From positions 51,987,143 through 52,051,142 of the forward strand of contig NC_057867.1 of assembly GCF_019393635.1 (NCBI RefSeq): a stretch of DNA of 64,000 bases. The letters are read 5' to 3'. Of this stretch, positions 53,046-62,412 are shown in pieces. The stretch is from Dromiciops gliroides. Its lineage: Eukaryota; Chordata; Mammalia; Microbiotheria; Microbiotheriidae. A model generated the notes under the pieces. It had not been told where the DNA came from, did no database searches, and was given only the letters and a program-made list of their open reading frames with translations. The position numbers and the translations under genes are program-made. Numbering within the stretch: position 1 is the first letter of the stretch; each line of letters starts with the position of its first letter.

Positions 53046-54435
53046 ATAACATTAATCCTATTTTTGCATTAGTCATGTTATAAGAGAAAAAAATCAGAGC
53101 AATTATGGAAAACCTCAAAATAGAAAAAAAAACAACAGCATCAAAAACAAAAGAAATAGTATGGTTCATTTAGCATCTATACTCTGCAGTTCTTTTTTTT
53201 TCCTGGATTTGGAGATCCTCTTCCATCACGAGTTCCCTGGAACTCTTCTGTGCATTGGTGAGAAGAATATAGTCCATCACAGTAGGTCAACACACAATGT
53301 TGATGTTACTGTGTACAATGTTCTTCTAGTTCTGCTCATCTCACTCATCATCAGCCCACGCAAGACCCTCCAGGTTTCTCTGAACTCCTCCTGCTCATCA
53401 TTTCTTACAGCACAATAGTATTCCATTGTATTCATATACCACAACTTGTCCAGCCATTCCCCAATTGATGGGCACCCCCTCAACTTCCAATTCCTTGCCA
53501 CCGAGTAAAGAGCAGCTATAAATATTTTTGTACATGTGGGTCCCTTTCCCCCTTCCATGATCTCTTTGGGAAAAAGACCCAAAAGTGGTATTGCTGGGTC
53601 GAAGGGTATGCACAGCTTTATTGCCCTTTGGGCATAATTCCAAATTGCTCTCCAGAATGGTTGGATCAATACACAGCTCCACCAACAATGCATTAGTGTT
53701 CCAATTTTCCCACAGCTTCTCCAACATTTATTATTTTCCTTTTTTGTCATTTTAGCCAATCTGATAGGTGTCAGGTGGTACCTCAGAGTTGTTTTTATTT
53801 GCATCTCTCTAATCATTAGAGATTTAGAGCATTTTTTCATATGGAAATAGATAGCTTTAGTTTCTTCTTCAGAAAACTGCCTGTTCATATCCTTTGACCA
53901 TTTCTCAATTGGGGAATGACTTGGGTTCTTATAAATTTGATTTAGTTCCCTATATATTTTAGAGATGAGGCCTTTATCAGAAGTACTGGCCTCAAAAATT
54001 GTTTCCCAGCTTTCTGCCTCCCTTCTAATTTTGGATGCATTGCTTCTGTTTGTACAAAAATTTTTTAATTTAATGTAATCAAAATCATCCACTTTGCATT
54101 TTATAATATTCTCTATCTCTTGTTTGGTCAAAAACTGTTCTCCTTTCCAAAGATCTGATAGGTAGACTATTCCTTTCTCTCCTAATTTACCTATGGTATC
54201 ACCTCTTATTTCTAAATCGTGTATCCATTTTGACCTTATTTTAGTATAAGGTGTAAGATGTTGGTCTATGCCTAATTTCTGTCATACTATCTTCCAGTTT
54301 TCAACAGTAAACTTTTAATGAGACAGCTGTGGAGCAGTGGCAAGAACACTGAATTTGGAGTGGGAAGACTTGGGTTTAAATCCAGGCTCTTTCACTTATT
54401 ACTAAGTCTGGGTGAGACCTGGGGCAAGTCAGCGT
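52757..54435 (+). repeat. Degraded MIR-like SINEs hosting an L1
   Basis: 52757-52853 ('gcaatgtggtatagtgttaa') and 54317-54435 ('agctgtggagcagtggcaag', 'tttggagtgggaagacttgg') flank the L1 at 52854-54300. They may be two separate MIR heads. Confidence 0.5.
52854..54300 (-). pseudogene. 5'-truncated L1 with open ORF2 C-terminus
   Basis: The best preserved L1. The frame 54131-53277 keeps 284 residues of the ORF2p C-terminal region: EKWSKDMNRQF near residue 76, the Cys/His motif C136-x3-C140-x7-H148-x4-C153, then GEWLDKLWYMNTMEYYCAV. The 3' UTR (52870-53200) contains (TA)n at 53000-53041. A perfect 16-bp TSD, tcaacagtaaactttt, lies at 52838-52853 and 54301-54316. In L1 sense, the insertion site reads ATT|AAAA, the L1 endonuclease preference. 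Endonuclease and reverse transcriptase are absent, so it is a dead copy. Confidence 0.95.
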
Positions 54436-54679
54436 TAGGCAAGAGAGCTTGATGGGACAAATGCAAGATGGTTCTTCAAGTCTAGCTGCAGGAAGAAGAG
54501 AAAAGAATCAAGTAATTAAGCCAAGTCTTATTGGTAATTAGATTCCTGCATGAGACCCCTGTAGGAAAGCAACTTCAATTTAAATCAGGGCTTCACAGGA
54601 ATCTATGAACTGTCATTCAAAGGCACCTGGATGAACTGTCTTCCTATCCTAATAAATTAGATAATGGAATTCATTTCCA

Positions 54680-54900
54680 TTCAGCACATTTGTACAGAGC
54701 ACTGTGCTGGGCACTGGGGATACAAAGACAAAAAGAAAACAGTGCCTGCCTTCTAGAAGCTTAGTTTGTACTGGGGATACAATGTGTATATGGATAAGTG
54801 GTTGTAAAGGATGTATGTGAATCATTTTGCAGAATTTAGAGTTGGAAGGGACCCCAGAAGCCACCTGATCCAATTCATGTCCAAAAATTCCCACTATAAC
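54680..54900. repeat. Old repeat fragments
   Basis: 54680-54830: 'gcactgtgctgggcactggg', 'acaaagacaaaaagaaaaca', 'ctagaagcttagtttgtact'. 54835-54900: MIR-like 'agttggaagggaccccagaa'. Confidence 0.55.
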
Positions 54901-54931
54901 ATATATCACAAATGCTCATCCAACTTTTGCA

Positions 54932-55171
54932 GGGCAGCTAGGTGGTGCTGCAGTGGATAGAGCACTAGGCTTGGAGTCAGGAAGACTCATCTTCCTGAGT
55001 TCAAATCTGGCCTCAGACACTTGCTAGTTGTGTGACCCTGGGCAAATCACCTGACCCTGAGTTTCCTCATCTGTAAAATGAGCTAGAGAAGGAAATGGCC
55101 AACCGCTCCAGGATCTTTGGCAAGAAACCTCTAAAATGGGGGCAGAGAGTCAGACACAACTGAACAACAAC
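54932..55171 (+). repeat. RTE-tailed SINE, full length
   Basis: Head gggcagctaggtggtgctgc, then 'tgaccctgggcaaatcacct', 'gagctagagaaggaaatggc', 'ggatctttggcaagaaacct', and the RTE-like end 'gagtcagacacaactgaaca' plus (ACA)n. Confidence 0.92.
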
Positions 55172-55485
55172 ATCCAGCCTTTGGTTGAAGACCTTCGATG
55201 AGGGGGAACACAGTGTCTTCCCAAGGCAGCCTATTCTATATTTGGACAGCTCTGATCGTGAGGAAGTTGTTCCTGATCTCAAACCTAAATCTGCCTCTTT
55301 GCAGCTTCCATCCGTGGCTCCTGGTTCTGTCCTCTGGGACCAGACAAAACAAATCAATCCCTCTTCCACTTGATAGCCTTTCAAATACTCCAAGACAGCT
55401 CTCATATCCCCCATGAGTCTTCTTTTCGGTAGGCGGAGCATCCCACTTCTTCCAACTGATCCTCATGTGGCATAGACTCAGCCCT
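55172..55485 (-). repeat. CR1/L3 LINE 3' end
   Basis: 'gaggaagttgttcctgatct', 'ctggttctgtcctctgggac', 'caatccctcttccacttgat', 'cagctctcatatcccccatg', 'ccaactgatcctcatgtggc'. Overlapping reverse frames are not a gene. Confidence 0.8.
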
Positions 55486-55789
55486 CACCCAGCTGGTGCT
55501 AGATACCGTCTCCTTTTTCCCTCGACATTGTGATGATGCCAGTGGAATTCACATCAGAGGAGGCTGTCTCTCGAGCATCCCTTACTCTTGCCATATGACT
55601 AGCCCATTTCCTGTTTAGATCATATATTTTTCGATGACTTTGTTTCCTTTGTGCTTCTTTGTAGTGTCTCATTTCCTAAGTGTCACTGATAAAAGTTTAA
55701 TAAAATTACTGACAAAATTTTATAAAGGTTTATACAGAGACTCTAAAGTTTTTACTTTACAAGTACAGGGTAGGGGCAACCTTGCTCTA
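55486..55789. other. Probable old repeat, unidentified
   Basis: 'cttgccatatgactagccca' and 'gtgtctcatttcctaagtgt' feel repeat-derived, but I cannot name a family. No gene. Confidence 0.35.
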
Positions 55790-56340
55790 GCTAATGTTTT
55801 CTCTTGAACAAAAATCTGAGGGTTCTCCTTTTCATCATCAACATTCTTCAGAATGGTCTTTGTTGCTTCTATTTCCTCATTCACCCTTTGTGATCTGGCT
55901 CTGCCCTCCCTACTCCACTGACATCACTGCCTTAAGGTCACCGATGATCTCCAAATGGCCACATCCACGGCCTTTCCTTAGTCCTCCACAACCTCTCTGC
56001 AACATTTTCTGGTGTTGCCCAACCTTTGACACCCTCCTTTGATTCCTGTGATGTTCTTCTACCTCTCTATCCACTCCTGTTTCATTCATGGGCTGCCCTC
56101 CTGCCCCTTCAATATAGTCATTCCCATAAGCTCTTCCCTTGGATCCTCTTCCCTTCTCTCAGCATACTCTCCCTTCTGAGAGCCCATACATTCCCATGCC
56201 TGGCTTACATCCTAACCTCTAAATAGCAGTTCTTAAAACTAACTCTCCAGCAAAGGCTTCCCACTTGAGATCGAGACATGAATTTCTGACAATCTTTTAG
56301 ATATATGCACCCAAGCATCCTGTGGGCACCTCAAACTCAA
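55790..56340 (+). pseudogene. L2 ORF2 (reverse transcriptase) relic
   Basis: Forward phrases 'ttaaggtcaccgatgatctc', 'ctctctgcaacattttctgg' and 'ctgtgggcacctcaaactca' follow the order of the L2 reverse-transcriptase region. Stops and frameshifts break the frame. Confidence 0.6.
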
Positions 56341-56343
56341 TAT

Positions 56344-56500
56344 AGATTCAAAGATTTAGAGCTAGAAGGATCTTTGAAGGCTATCCAACTCAGTACCCTT
56401 ATTTTGCAGATGAGGAAAGTGAGGCACCAAGGAGAAAGTGACTTGTTTAAGGTCACCCAACAAATAAAAGGTAGAGGTGGGTTTGAATCCACTTGGAGCT
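56344..56500 (-). repeat. MIR-like SINE
   Basis: 'tttagagctagaaggatctt', 'cagatgaggaaagtgaggca', 'aaggtcacccaacaaataaa', 'gggtttgaatccacttgg'. Confidence 0.7.
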
Positions 56501-56985
56501 TATCTTATATATAGCGTGAAATGTTGATCTAAACCAAGGGTATACCAGAACCAGCTCAAAGGAGCTCAATGGAGCTGATTGTTAAATTTTCAGCGTGCGT
56601 TTATACCCCAGAAATCAGCAATGCTGCAAATCAGGGTTTAGTTTATTGTCTTGTTGATTGTCTAGACTTAAGAAGGTGATGGAGAAAATGTCACTAATAC
56701 AGATTAGATTTAGAAGTGTGTCATGCATTTTCAGAGAGCTGGTTGTTAAACATTTACCAGCACCCTTCTGGTCTAGACTTAATTTCTGCTAGACTACTGT
56801 CTAATTTTCCCAGCATTTTTTGTTGACTACTAAGTCCTTACGTCAGTAACTGAAGTCATTAGGTTTTTGGAGCATTTAGGCTTCCAGGTTTGTTTGCTTC
56901 TGTATGTTCTGTAACTAAGCTTATTACGGACCAAACTCTTTATTTTTTAGGCAGTACCAAATCATTTTGATATTTGGTAATCTGA
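56501..56985. other. Unique or unrecognised sequence
   Basis: No gene or named repeat seen between the two L2 pieces. Confidence 0.45.
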
Positions 56986-56989
56986 TCAG

Positions 56990-57170
56990 GTCCTATGAGT
57001 TTCATTATCATCTCTTTGTAGATGATTACCAGAGCTAAAGTTCCAACCCTAGTTTCTCTCTTATCTTACAGTCACACATCACCAACTCCCTTTTGCACAT
57101 CTCAAAGTGGCTGCCCTGTATGCATATCAACTATTTCAGCACTTTTAGAAAAGATTACCACCAACAAGAG
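56990..57170 (+). pseudogene. L2 reverse-transcriptase fragment (FADD-box region)
   Basis: Translation of about 57000-57035 gives FHYHLFVDD, where L2 enzymes have the Y/F-A-D-D catalytic box; the A is replaced by V. Downstream, 'ctcttatcttacagtcacac' and 'catctcaaagtggctgccct' match the following L2 block. Stops present. Confidence 0.6.
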
Positions 57171-57196
57171 AATAGGCCCAAGCCTGTCCTATTCTT

Positions 57197-57348
57197 TCTT
57201 TCTTCTTTTTTTTTTCTTGTGGGACAATGAGGGTTAAGTGACTTGCCCAGGGTCACACAGCTAGTGTCAAGTGTCTGAAGTCAGATTTGAACTCAGGTCC
57301 TCCTGAATCCAGGGCCAGTGCTTTATCTACTGCGCCATCTAGCTGCCT
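57197..57348 (-). repeat. Short CORE-SINE, type B, diverged TSD
   Basis: Reverse copy. An 18-bp TSD with two substitutions lies at 57179-57196 and 57349-57366 (caagcctgtcctattctt against caagcctgccccattctt). Confidence 0.94.
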
Positions 57349-57366
57349 CAAGCCTGCCCCATTCTT

Positions 57367-57689
57367 ACTGGAAAACATGGGCTGGTGGTTGTCTGGACAA
57401 TTTAGAGCTAAGGTGAAATGTAAAACAGTCAGCAAATATTTCTGCCAATTGTTTTATATTCTAATGAGGTTTAAATGCAGCCTCCTAAGAGAATTTAACT
57501 TAATTATAAATGAAGTTGCTGAATTCTGTTGTAAGTGTTATGTCAAAGTGTGCTTTGAGTCTTTTGTGTCTTTTAGCATTTCTTTTGTGTGTAGGAAATA
57601 AATATCTGTCCCATACCTGATTTACACTGCACTTTGAGTATCTTTCTTCTCTTCCCTCTGGAGAGACCTAAGTCAGCTTGGGTATTGGC
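57367..57689. other. Unique sequence
   Basis: No recognised gene or repeat. Confidence 0.5.
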
Positions 57690-58175
57690 TCAGAGGTGAT
57701 GAGGGCCTGAACCAAAGTTGTGGATGCATGAGTAGAGAAGGGGACAGATACAAAAGATGTTGTGTTACTAGAAATGACATTTGGCAACTGAATAAATGGA
57801 TGTGTGGGGTGAGTGAGAGTGAGGATTCAAGGATAGCTCAGAGGTTATGAAATTGGCTGTCTAGAAAGATTACAGTGCCCTCAACAAAAACAGGGAAGCT
57901 TAAAAGAGGGGGAGGTTTTGGGGAGGGAAGATAATAAATTATGTTTTGAACATGTTGAATTTGAGATATCCATGGGACATCCAGTTCAAAATATCTAATA
58001 AGGCAATTGGTGGTGTGGAAGTATAAATCAGGAGATTAAGTAAGGCTGGATATATTGATCTAGAAGTAATATGCATATAGATGATAATTTAGCCCATGGG
58101 AGCTGACAAGGTTATCAAAAGAGAGTAGAAGATGTAATTTTATGAGGAATATTGCCTCACAAAATGCAACTGAGA
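57690..58175 (+). repeat. Old mammalian interspersed repeat, not named
   Basis: 'gaggtgatgagggcctgaac', 'gagtgaggattcaaggatag', 'tgttttgaacatgttgaatt', 'gagatatccatgggacatcc', 'taataaggcaattggtggtg'. Phrase order known from many mammals; probably the downstream part of the element at 28800-29580. Confidence 0.6.
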
Positions 58176-58289
58176 GGAAGAGGCCCACAGAGTACTTTGA
58201 CATGAGATCCAGCTAATCCAGATCTTGAGAGTCTCTATAAATGAAACTGGAAGGACAAAAATAGATTTGCCCGCATTTCTTTTGCTATC

Positions 58290-58460
58290 TACTCCAATCA
58301 ACAGTGATAGTGGACTCCAGTGCTTAGTACAGTGCCTGGCACATAGCCGGAACTTAATAAATGTTTATTGTTCGATTGAAGTATTTGAGTCTGAATTTGA
58401 ACTCAGGACTTCCTGACTCCAGGTCCAGTGCTCTATCCCTTATGCCACGTAGTTGCCTCT
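58290..58460. repeat. L2 3' end and reverse MIR-like fragment
   Basis: 58290-58378: 'gcttagtacagtgcctggca', 'cttaataaatgtttattg'. 58383-58458: 'ctgaatttgaactcaggact', 'ccagtgctctatcccttatg'. Confidence 0.7.
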
Positions 58461-58712
58461 ATTTATAACATGTATCAACTCAGGAATTAGCCTACTGGAA
58501 AAAAAGAAGTGGTAGTGGCACTTAAGAAGGTAAAGTCAAGAAGAGCAGCTGGAGGCTGATCAAACTGAAGAAATCTGTGCTGAGGATGAAACAATTTTTA
58601 AAGGAACTTTGTCTTTTTCTCAAGATATCTCAAAGAGGGGAAGATTCCAAAACAATGAATAGATCTTGGAATAAAATTATCAAAATACTGATAGTGTTCC
58701 CCAAAACATTTA

Positions 58713-58967
58713 TTTATTTGTTTGTTTGTTTATTCATTCATTCATTCATTCATTTATTTATCCATCCATCCATCCATCCATCCATCCATCCATCCATCCA
58801 TCCATCCATTCATTCATTCATTTATTTATTTGCGGGGCAATGAGGGTTAAGTGACTTGCCCAGGGTCACACAGCTAGTAAGTGTCAAGTATCTGAGGTCA
58901 GATTTGAACTCAGGTCCTCCTGAATCCAGGGCCGGTGCTTTATCCACTGAGCCACCTAGCTGCCCCT
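58713..58967 (-). repeat. Short CORE-SINE, type B, with 120-bp tetranucleotide tail
   Basis: The SINE body is 58832-58967. Its A-tail side is an array of TTTA, TTTG, ATTC and ATCC units at 58711-58831. TSD ccccaaaacattta/ccccaaacattta lies outside the array, at about 58699-58712 and 58968-58980, so the array is tail-derived. Confidence 0.93.
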
Positions 58968-58999
58968 CCCCAAACATTTATTAAGAAGGCATCAGCAAT

Positions 59000-59560
59000 A
59001 ACTGATCTGTATACCAACTTTCTCGTGTCTATGAAATCTTTATGAGAACGGTCTATGCACACACTGAAAGTGTCCTTGATGAAAACATGAGGAGGTTACC
59101 GGCAGGCTTTGGCAGATGGTTTTCTAAAGCAGACCACATCTTTATAGTTACACAGCTGGCTAAGAGGCATAGAGAATGTAAGATCCAGTTGTGTTCATTA
59201 TTTGATGTTTCAAAAAAAAATCTTGATTTAGTAGAACAAAATTCAGCCTTCAAAGCGCTCCTCAAACATGGTGTCTCCTATGCATATTTTAAGGCCAGAT
59301 AAGATTGCATGAGAGGTGTCACCATGGAGACAATTTTGTTCAGTGATTTGCTGAATATCAATAACGAATGAGGTATAAACAGGGAGAAATATGTTCACCA
59401 AAGGTGTTTGTCACTGCCGCAGAGAAAGTCTTGCACAAAATCCACATAGAAGCCATATTCGGTATTGATAGCTTCTCGAGGTGCCCCCTTTTCATGGATG
59501 ACATTGTTTTGATTATATTGAGCTCTGGAACTGCAGGGCCTTCTCCCTGAGATCCATGGT
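59000..59560 (+). pseudogene. RTE-clade LINE reverse-transcriptase relic
   Basis: Frame 59042-59302 encodes LDENMRRLPAGFGRWFSKAD, then HIFIVTQLAKRHRECKIQLC, as in the RT domain of RTE/BovB LINEs. A frameshift follows. 59368-59550 encodes YKQGEICSPKVF and FMDDIVLI, the latter at the catalytic FADD box with M for A. Stops and the frameshift make it dead. It identifies the enzyme class that could have mobilised the RTE-tailed SINEs. Confidence 0.8.
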
Positions 59561-59865
59561 CCCACAAAAGGGACCTAGTACATATTGCCTAGATCACAAC
59601 ATGCAGCTGGACAGGCAACCCACTGAGTTAGCTCATCAGTAAATATATGTTGGACAGGCACTGCCTAGCCAGGCCCCTAATTGAGTAGGAAGATAAGAGA
59701 GGTCAAGGTTGTGATTTCAATGATCCCAGGCAGCCACAAAAGCTGATCTTTTCATTACCAGCATTCTCCTGGAAGTGCTCTCCGGCTGTTTGGTACAGGC
59801 TCCATGAAGGATGTCTAGAAATGGAGGGACATGAGTTGCATGGGATGAGAAAGAGACATATCTAT
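59561..59865. other. Unrecognised sequence
   Basis: No gene; may include further decayed LINE sequence. A K-type-like 'gttgtgatttcaatgatccc' lies at 59708-59727. Confidence 0.4.
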
Positions 59866-59870
59866 ATGTA

Positions 59871-59948
<78 letters not shown>

Positions 59949-59950
59949 AA
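59866..59950. repeat. (TATC)n microsatellite
   Basis: About 19 TATC units, nearly uninterrupted. Confidence 0.98.
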
Positions 59951-60281
59951 TATATGCATATATATGTATATATCCTATATGCCTTCTTGATTCTGTACAT
60001 ACTTACGGACGTTCTCGTTCCTCCTGTTAGAACAGAAGTTCACTGAGAGCAGGGAGTGCTTCATTCTTAACTTCCACAGATTTGTCTTCAGATAACAGAC
60101 ACAAGGGTTGTCACCAGACTCCCTTCTCAAAGCCTGTCCAGAAGACAGATAACCTTTTGGAGACCAGGCTCTGTGTCACTGTGATGTATCAGAAGAGGAT
60201 ATAAATGTAGGAAAGATGAACTTTAAAAAACCCCTTCTGCTGGAAATCTTAGGTGACATCGATTTGTTATTCTGTAGCATG

Positions 60282-60318
<37 letters not shown>

Positions 60319-60480
60319 TTTGGATTTCTTGATTTCTCCCAAGCTGGAAGTGTAGTCATCACTCATGGATCCTATCCCAACACTATTCAGCATGGAAGGT
60401 TTGATGTGCCCCGTTTTTCTGACGTGGCTTGGTCTACCCCACCTTAGGCAACCTGGTGGTTCAGTGCCTGACTTAGTTGT
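59951..60480. other. Unique sequence with (GT)n
   Basis: (GT)n of about 17 units at 60284-60318. Otherwise nothing recognised, apart from L2-like 'cactgagagcagggagtgct' at 60040. Confidence 0.5.
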
Positions 60481-60702
60481 CGTTGTTCAGTTGTGTCTGA
60501 CTCTTTATTTGGTGCTTTCTTGGCAAAGATACTTCAGTTGTTTGCCGTTTCTTTTTCCAGCTCATTTTACAGATGAGGGAAACCGAGGAAAATAGGGTGA
60601 AGTGACTTACCCAGGGTTACACAGCTAGAAAGTGTCTAAGGCTGGATTTGAACTCAGGAAGATGAGTCTTCCTGACCTCAGTCTGCACCACCCAGCTGTC
60701 CC
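60481..60702 (-). repeat. RTE-tailed SINE
   Basis: Reverse copy: 'gttgttcagttgtgtctgac', 'tttacagatgagggaaaccg', 'acccagggttacacagctag', head 'ccacccagctgtcc'. Confidence 0.88.
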
Positions 60703-60703
60703 T

Positions 60704-60945
60704 GGTGCAGACATCCAATGTCCTTAGCCCACTGTGGCTCAAGCAATTTCCCGAGCTCAAGCAATCTGTCTGCCTTAGCCTCTAAGAAGTGGGGAACTAT
60801 GGGCGTGCATCCCCATGCCTTACTGATAATGCTATTCAAGGAAGGCATTTTCCTCTGGCCACGGTGGAAGTGTGCTCTGGTTTCTGGTCTATTCCACCAT
60901 ACCACTGCGACAGTGATATAGCCAAGGACCCTGGAATATAAATTC
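60704..60945. pseudogene. 7SL RNA-derived sequence, probably with inverted 5' part
   Basis: On the minus strand 60825-60704 parallels the 5' (Alu) domain of 7SL RNA: 'gcacgcccatagttcccc', 'agaggctaaggcagacagat', 'tgcttgagctcggg', ending 'ggatgtctgcaccag', where 7SL has GGTGTCCGCACTAAG. At 60885-60945 on the plus strand, 'taccactgcgacagtgatat' weakly resembles the 7SL 3' end. Opposite orientations would fit twin priming by L1. Roughly 70% similar by eye, so not a functional SRP RNA gene. Confidence 0.6.
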
Positions 60946-61671
60946 TTATAGCCTGACTTTTTGGTGGTTCAGATTTTGCTATCTGTGCTTTAGAGACTTG
61001 GCTTAGCAATTCATTTTCTTTTTAAAATCAAAATGGAATTGACTAATCACAATAGAATACGAATGTAATTCTTTCCTAATCTTAAACGGAAAATCACGAA
61101 AATGGCGCCCCACTTATTCCCTCTAATGGTGTATGCAAAAAGTTGGCCAGAGAGTCTTTGGGCCAGGCTGAAGGCTGAATATAGCTGCATGGAAGGGCTT
61201 TTTGAAAAAACCTGAATCAAAGTTCGCAGTTTCCTGAGCTTTGAATTCCGCCCCCCCCCTCAACATTCCACCAATACTTCTCTGGTGGCATTGACCTTGG
61301 GGCCATTCTTTCTTAAACACTTATGTTTAATTTGTGAAGGGGCTTTCCAAATGCAAAAGCTTCCCTGCCCTCCCATGATTCCCTTCTGCCAAAGAATTTG
61401 TGAACTCACACAAGCACACACATCTTGCTCTCACCGTGCAGGGGGAAAACTCAGAGCCTGAGACCTTGTCCCACACCCTAGATAACTAAGAGAATAATGA
61501 ATCGCTAACATCAAAGTACATTATGTCATGTCAGGGCTTTTCTGAGGCTTGGAATTCCTGAAGTGTGGTAGGCTGGGATCGGTATTCCTTTACTTCTGCC
61601 TTCTGTTTCTCAGACCACACTGGGCTGCGAGTAAAAGGGAATGTGAAAGTTGGCCTCACTCCTGTTGATTC
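60946..61671. other. Unique sequence, no gene seen
   Basis: Repeat-free. Contains a YY1-like aaaatggcgcc at 61099-61109. Confidence 0.45.
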
Positions 61672-61890
61672 AGCTCTCTTCATCCTCTTCCTTCTCTTCC
61701 CCTTCCTCTTCCTCCTCCTTCCCCCTCCTCCTCTCCCTCCTCTTCTTCCTTCTCCTCCTTTCCCTCCTTCCTTTCCTTCCTCGTCCTCTTTCCTTCCCCT
61801 CGTCCTCCTCCCCTCCCCCTCTTCTCCTCCCCCTCCTCCTCATCCTCCTCCCTCCCTCTCCCTTTTCTCCCTCTTTCTCCCTGCCCCCCC
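61672..61890. repeat. Long polypyrimidine (CTTCCTC-type) tract
   Basis: About 220 bp, nearly all C and T (purines occur mainly near 61672-61684 and 61837-61845). The Pro/Ser/Leu-rich and Glu/Arg-rich frames across it are artefacts. Confidence 0.95.
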
Positions 61891-62365
61891 TCCTCAAAGC
61901 AGGGCTCTTTTCTCTCTTTTGCCTCAATAGGAAGAAAAAAAGTTTTGTCAGCACCCCTGTTCCTTTTGTTGTTCTCTTCTGCTCAGAAGTCTTTTTCTGC
62001 TTTTATCCTAATCCCAGTCATGCATGAGGGAACAGTTGTGCCCTGTTGTTTGCCTGTTCTGCTAGTTTTGAATCAGTGGGACTCCATCTTTGTTCTCTTT
62101 ATTTTCTGAACACAGAAAGGTAAAAGAGTAGGAATAAGGATTGAAACTCTTAAGAAGAGAAACCTATATTTATTTAGATTGAATTCATTTGGGGGGCTGT
62201 GTTGGAAATAATTAAGGCATGAAGGCAAATGGACCCTAGATTAGTTCCTGAACCTAGCACTTGCTACTGCTTTTTTTTAAAATGTGGACCTCAAGAGACT
62301 GTGTCTGAGCCACATCCTTCTAATTTGGGGAGTATTTGGCATTCTTTAATGATTTAAAACCCTCA
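61891..62365. other. Unique sequence
   Basis: No recognised gene or repeat. Confidence 0.5.
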
Positions 62366-62412
62366 CAGACACACACACACAAACACACACACACACATGC
62401 TTGTGCACACAC
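62366..62412. repeat. (AC)n microsatellite
   Basis: Acacac run with a few interruptions. Confidence 0.95.

Noticed and set aside
53277..54131. 284-residue frame as a working gene
   Set aside because: It is the C-terminal remnant of L1 ORF2 in a 5'-truncated copy with TSDs.
58711..59950. CRISPR-like or satellite array
   Set aside because: The tetranucleotide arrays have no spacer/repeat structure; they are simple microsatellites.
61565..62027. Pro/Ser/Leu-rich frames
   Set aside because: Artefacts of the polypyrimidine tract.
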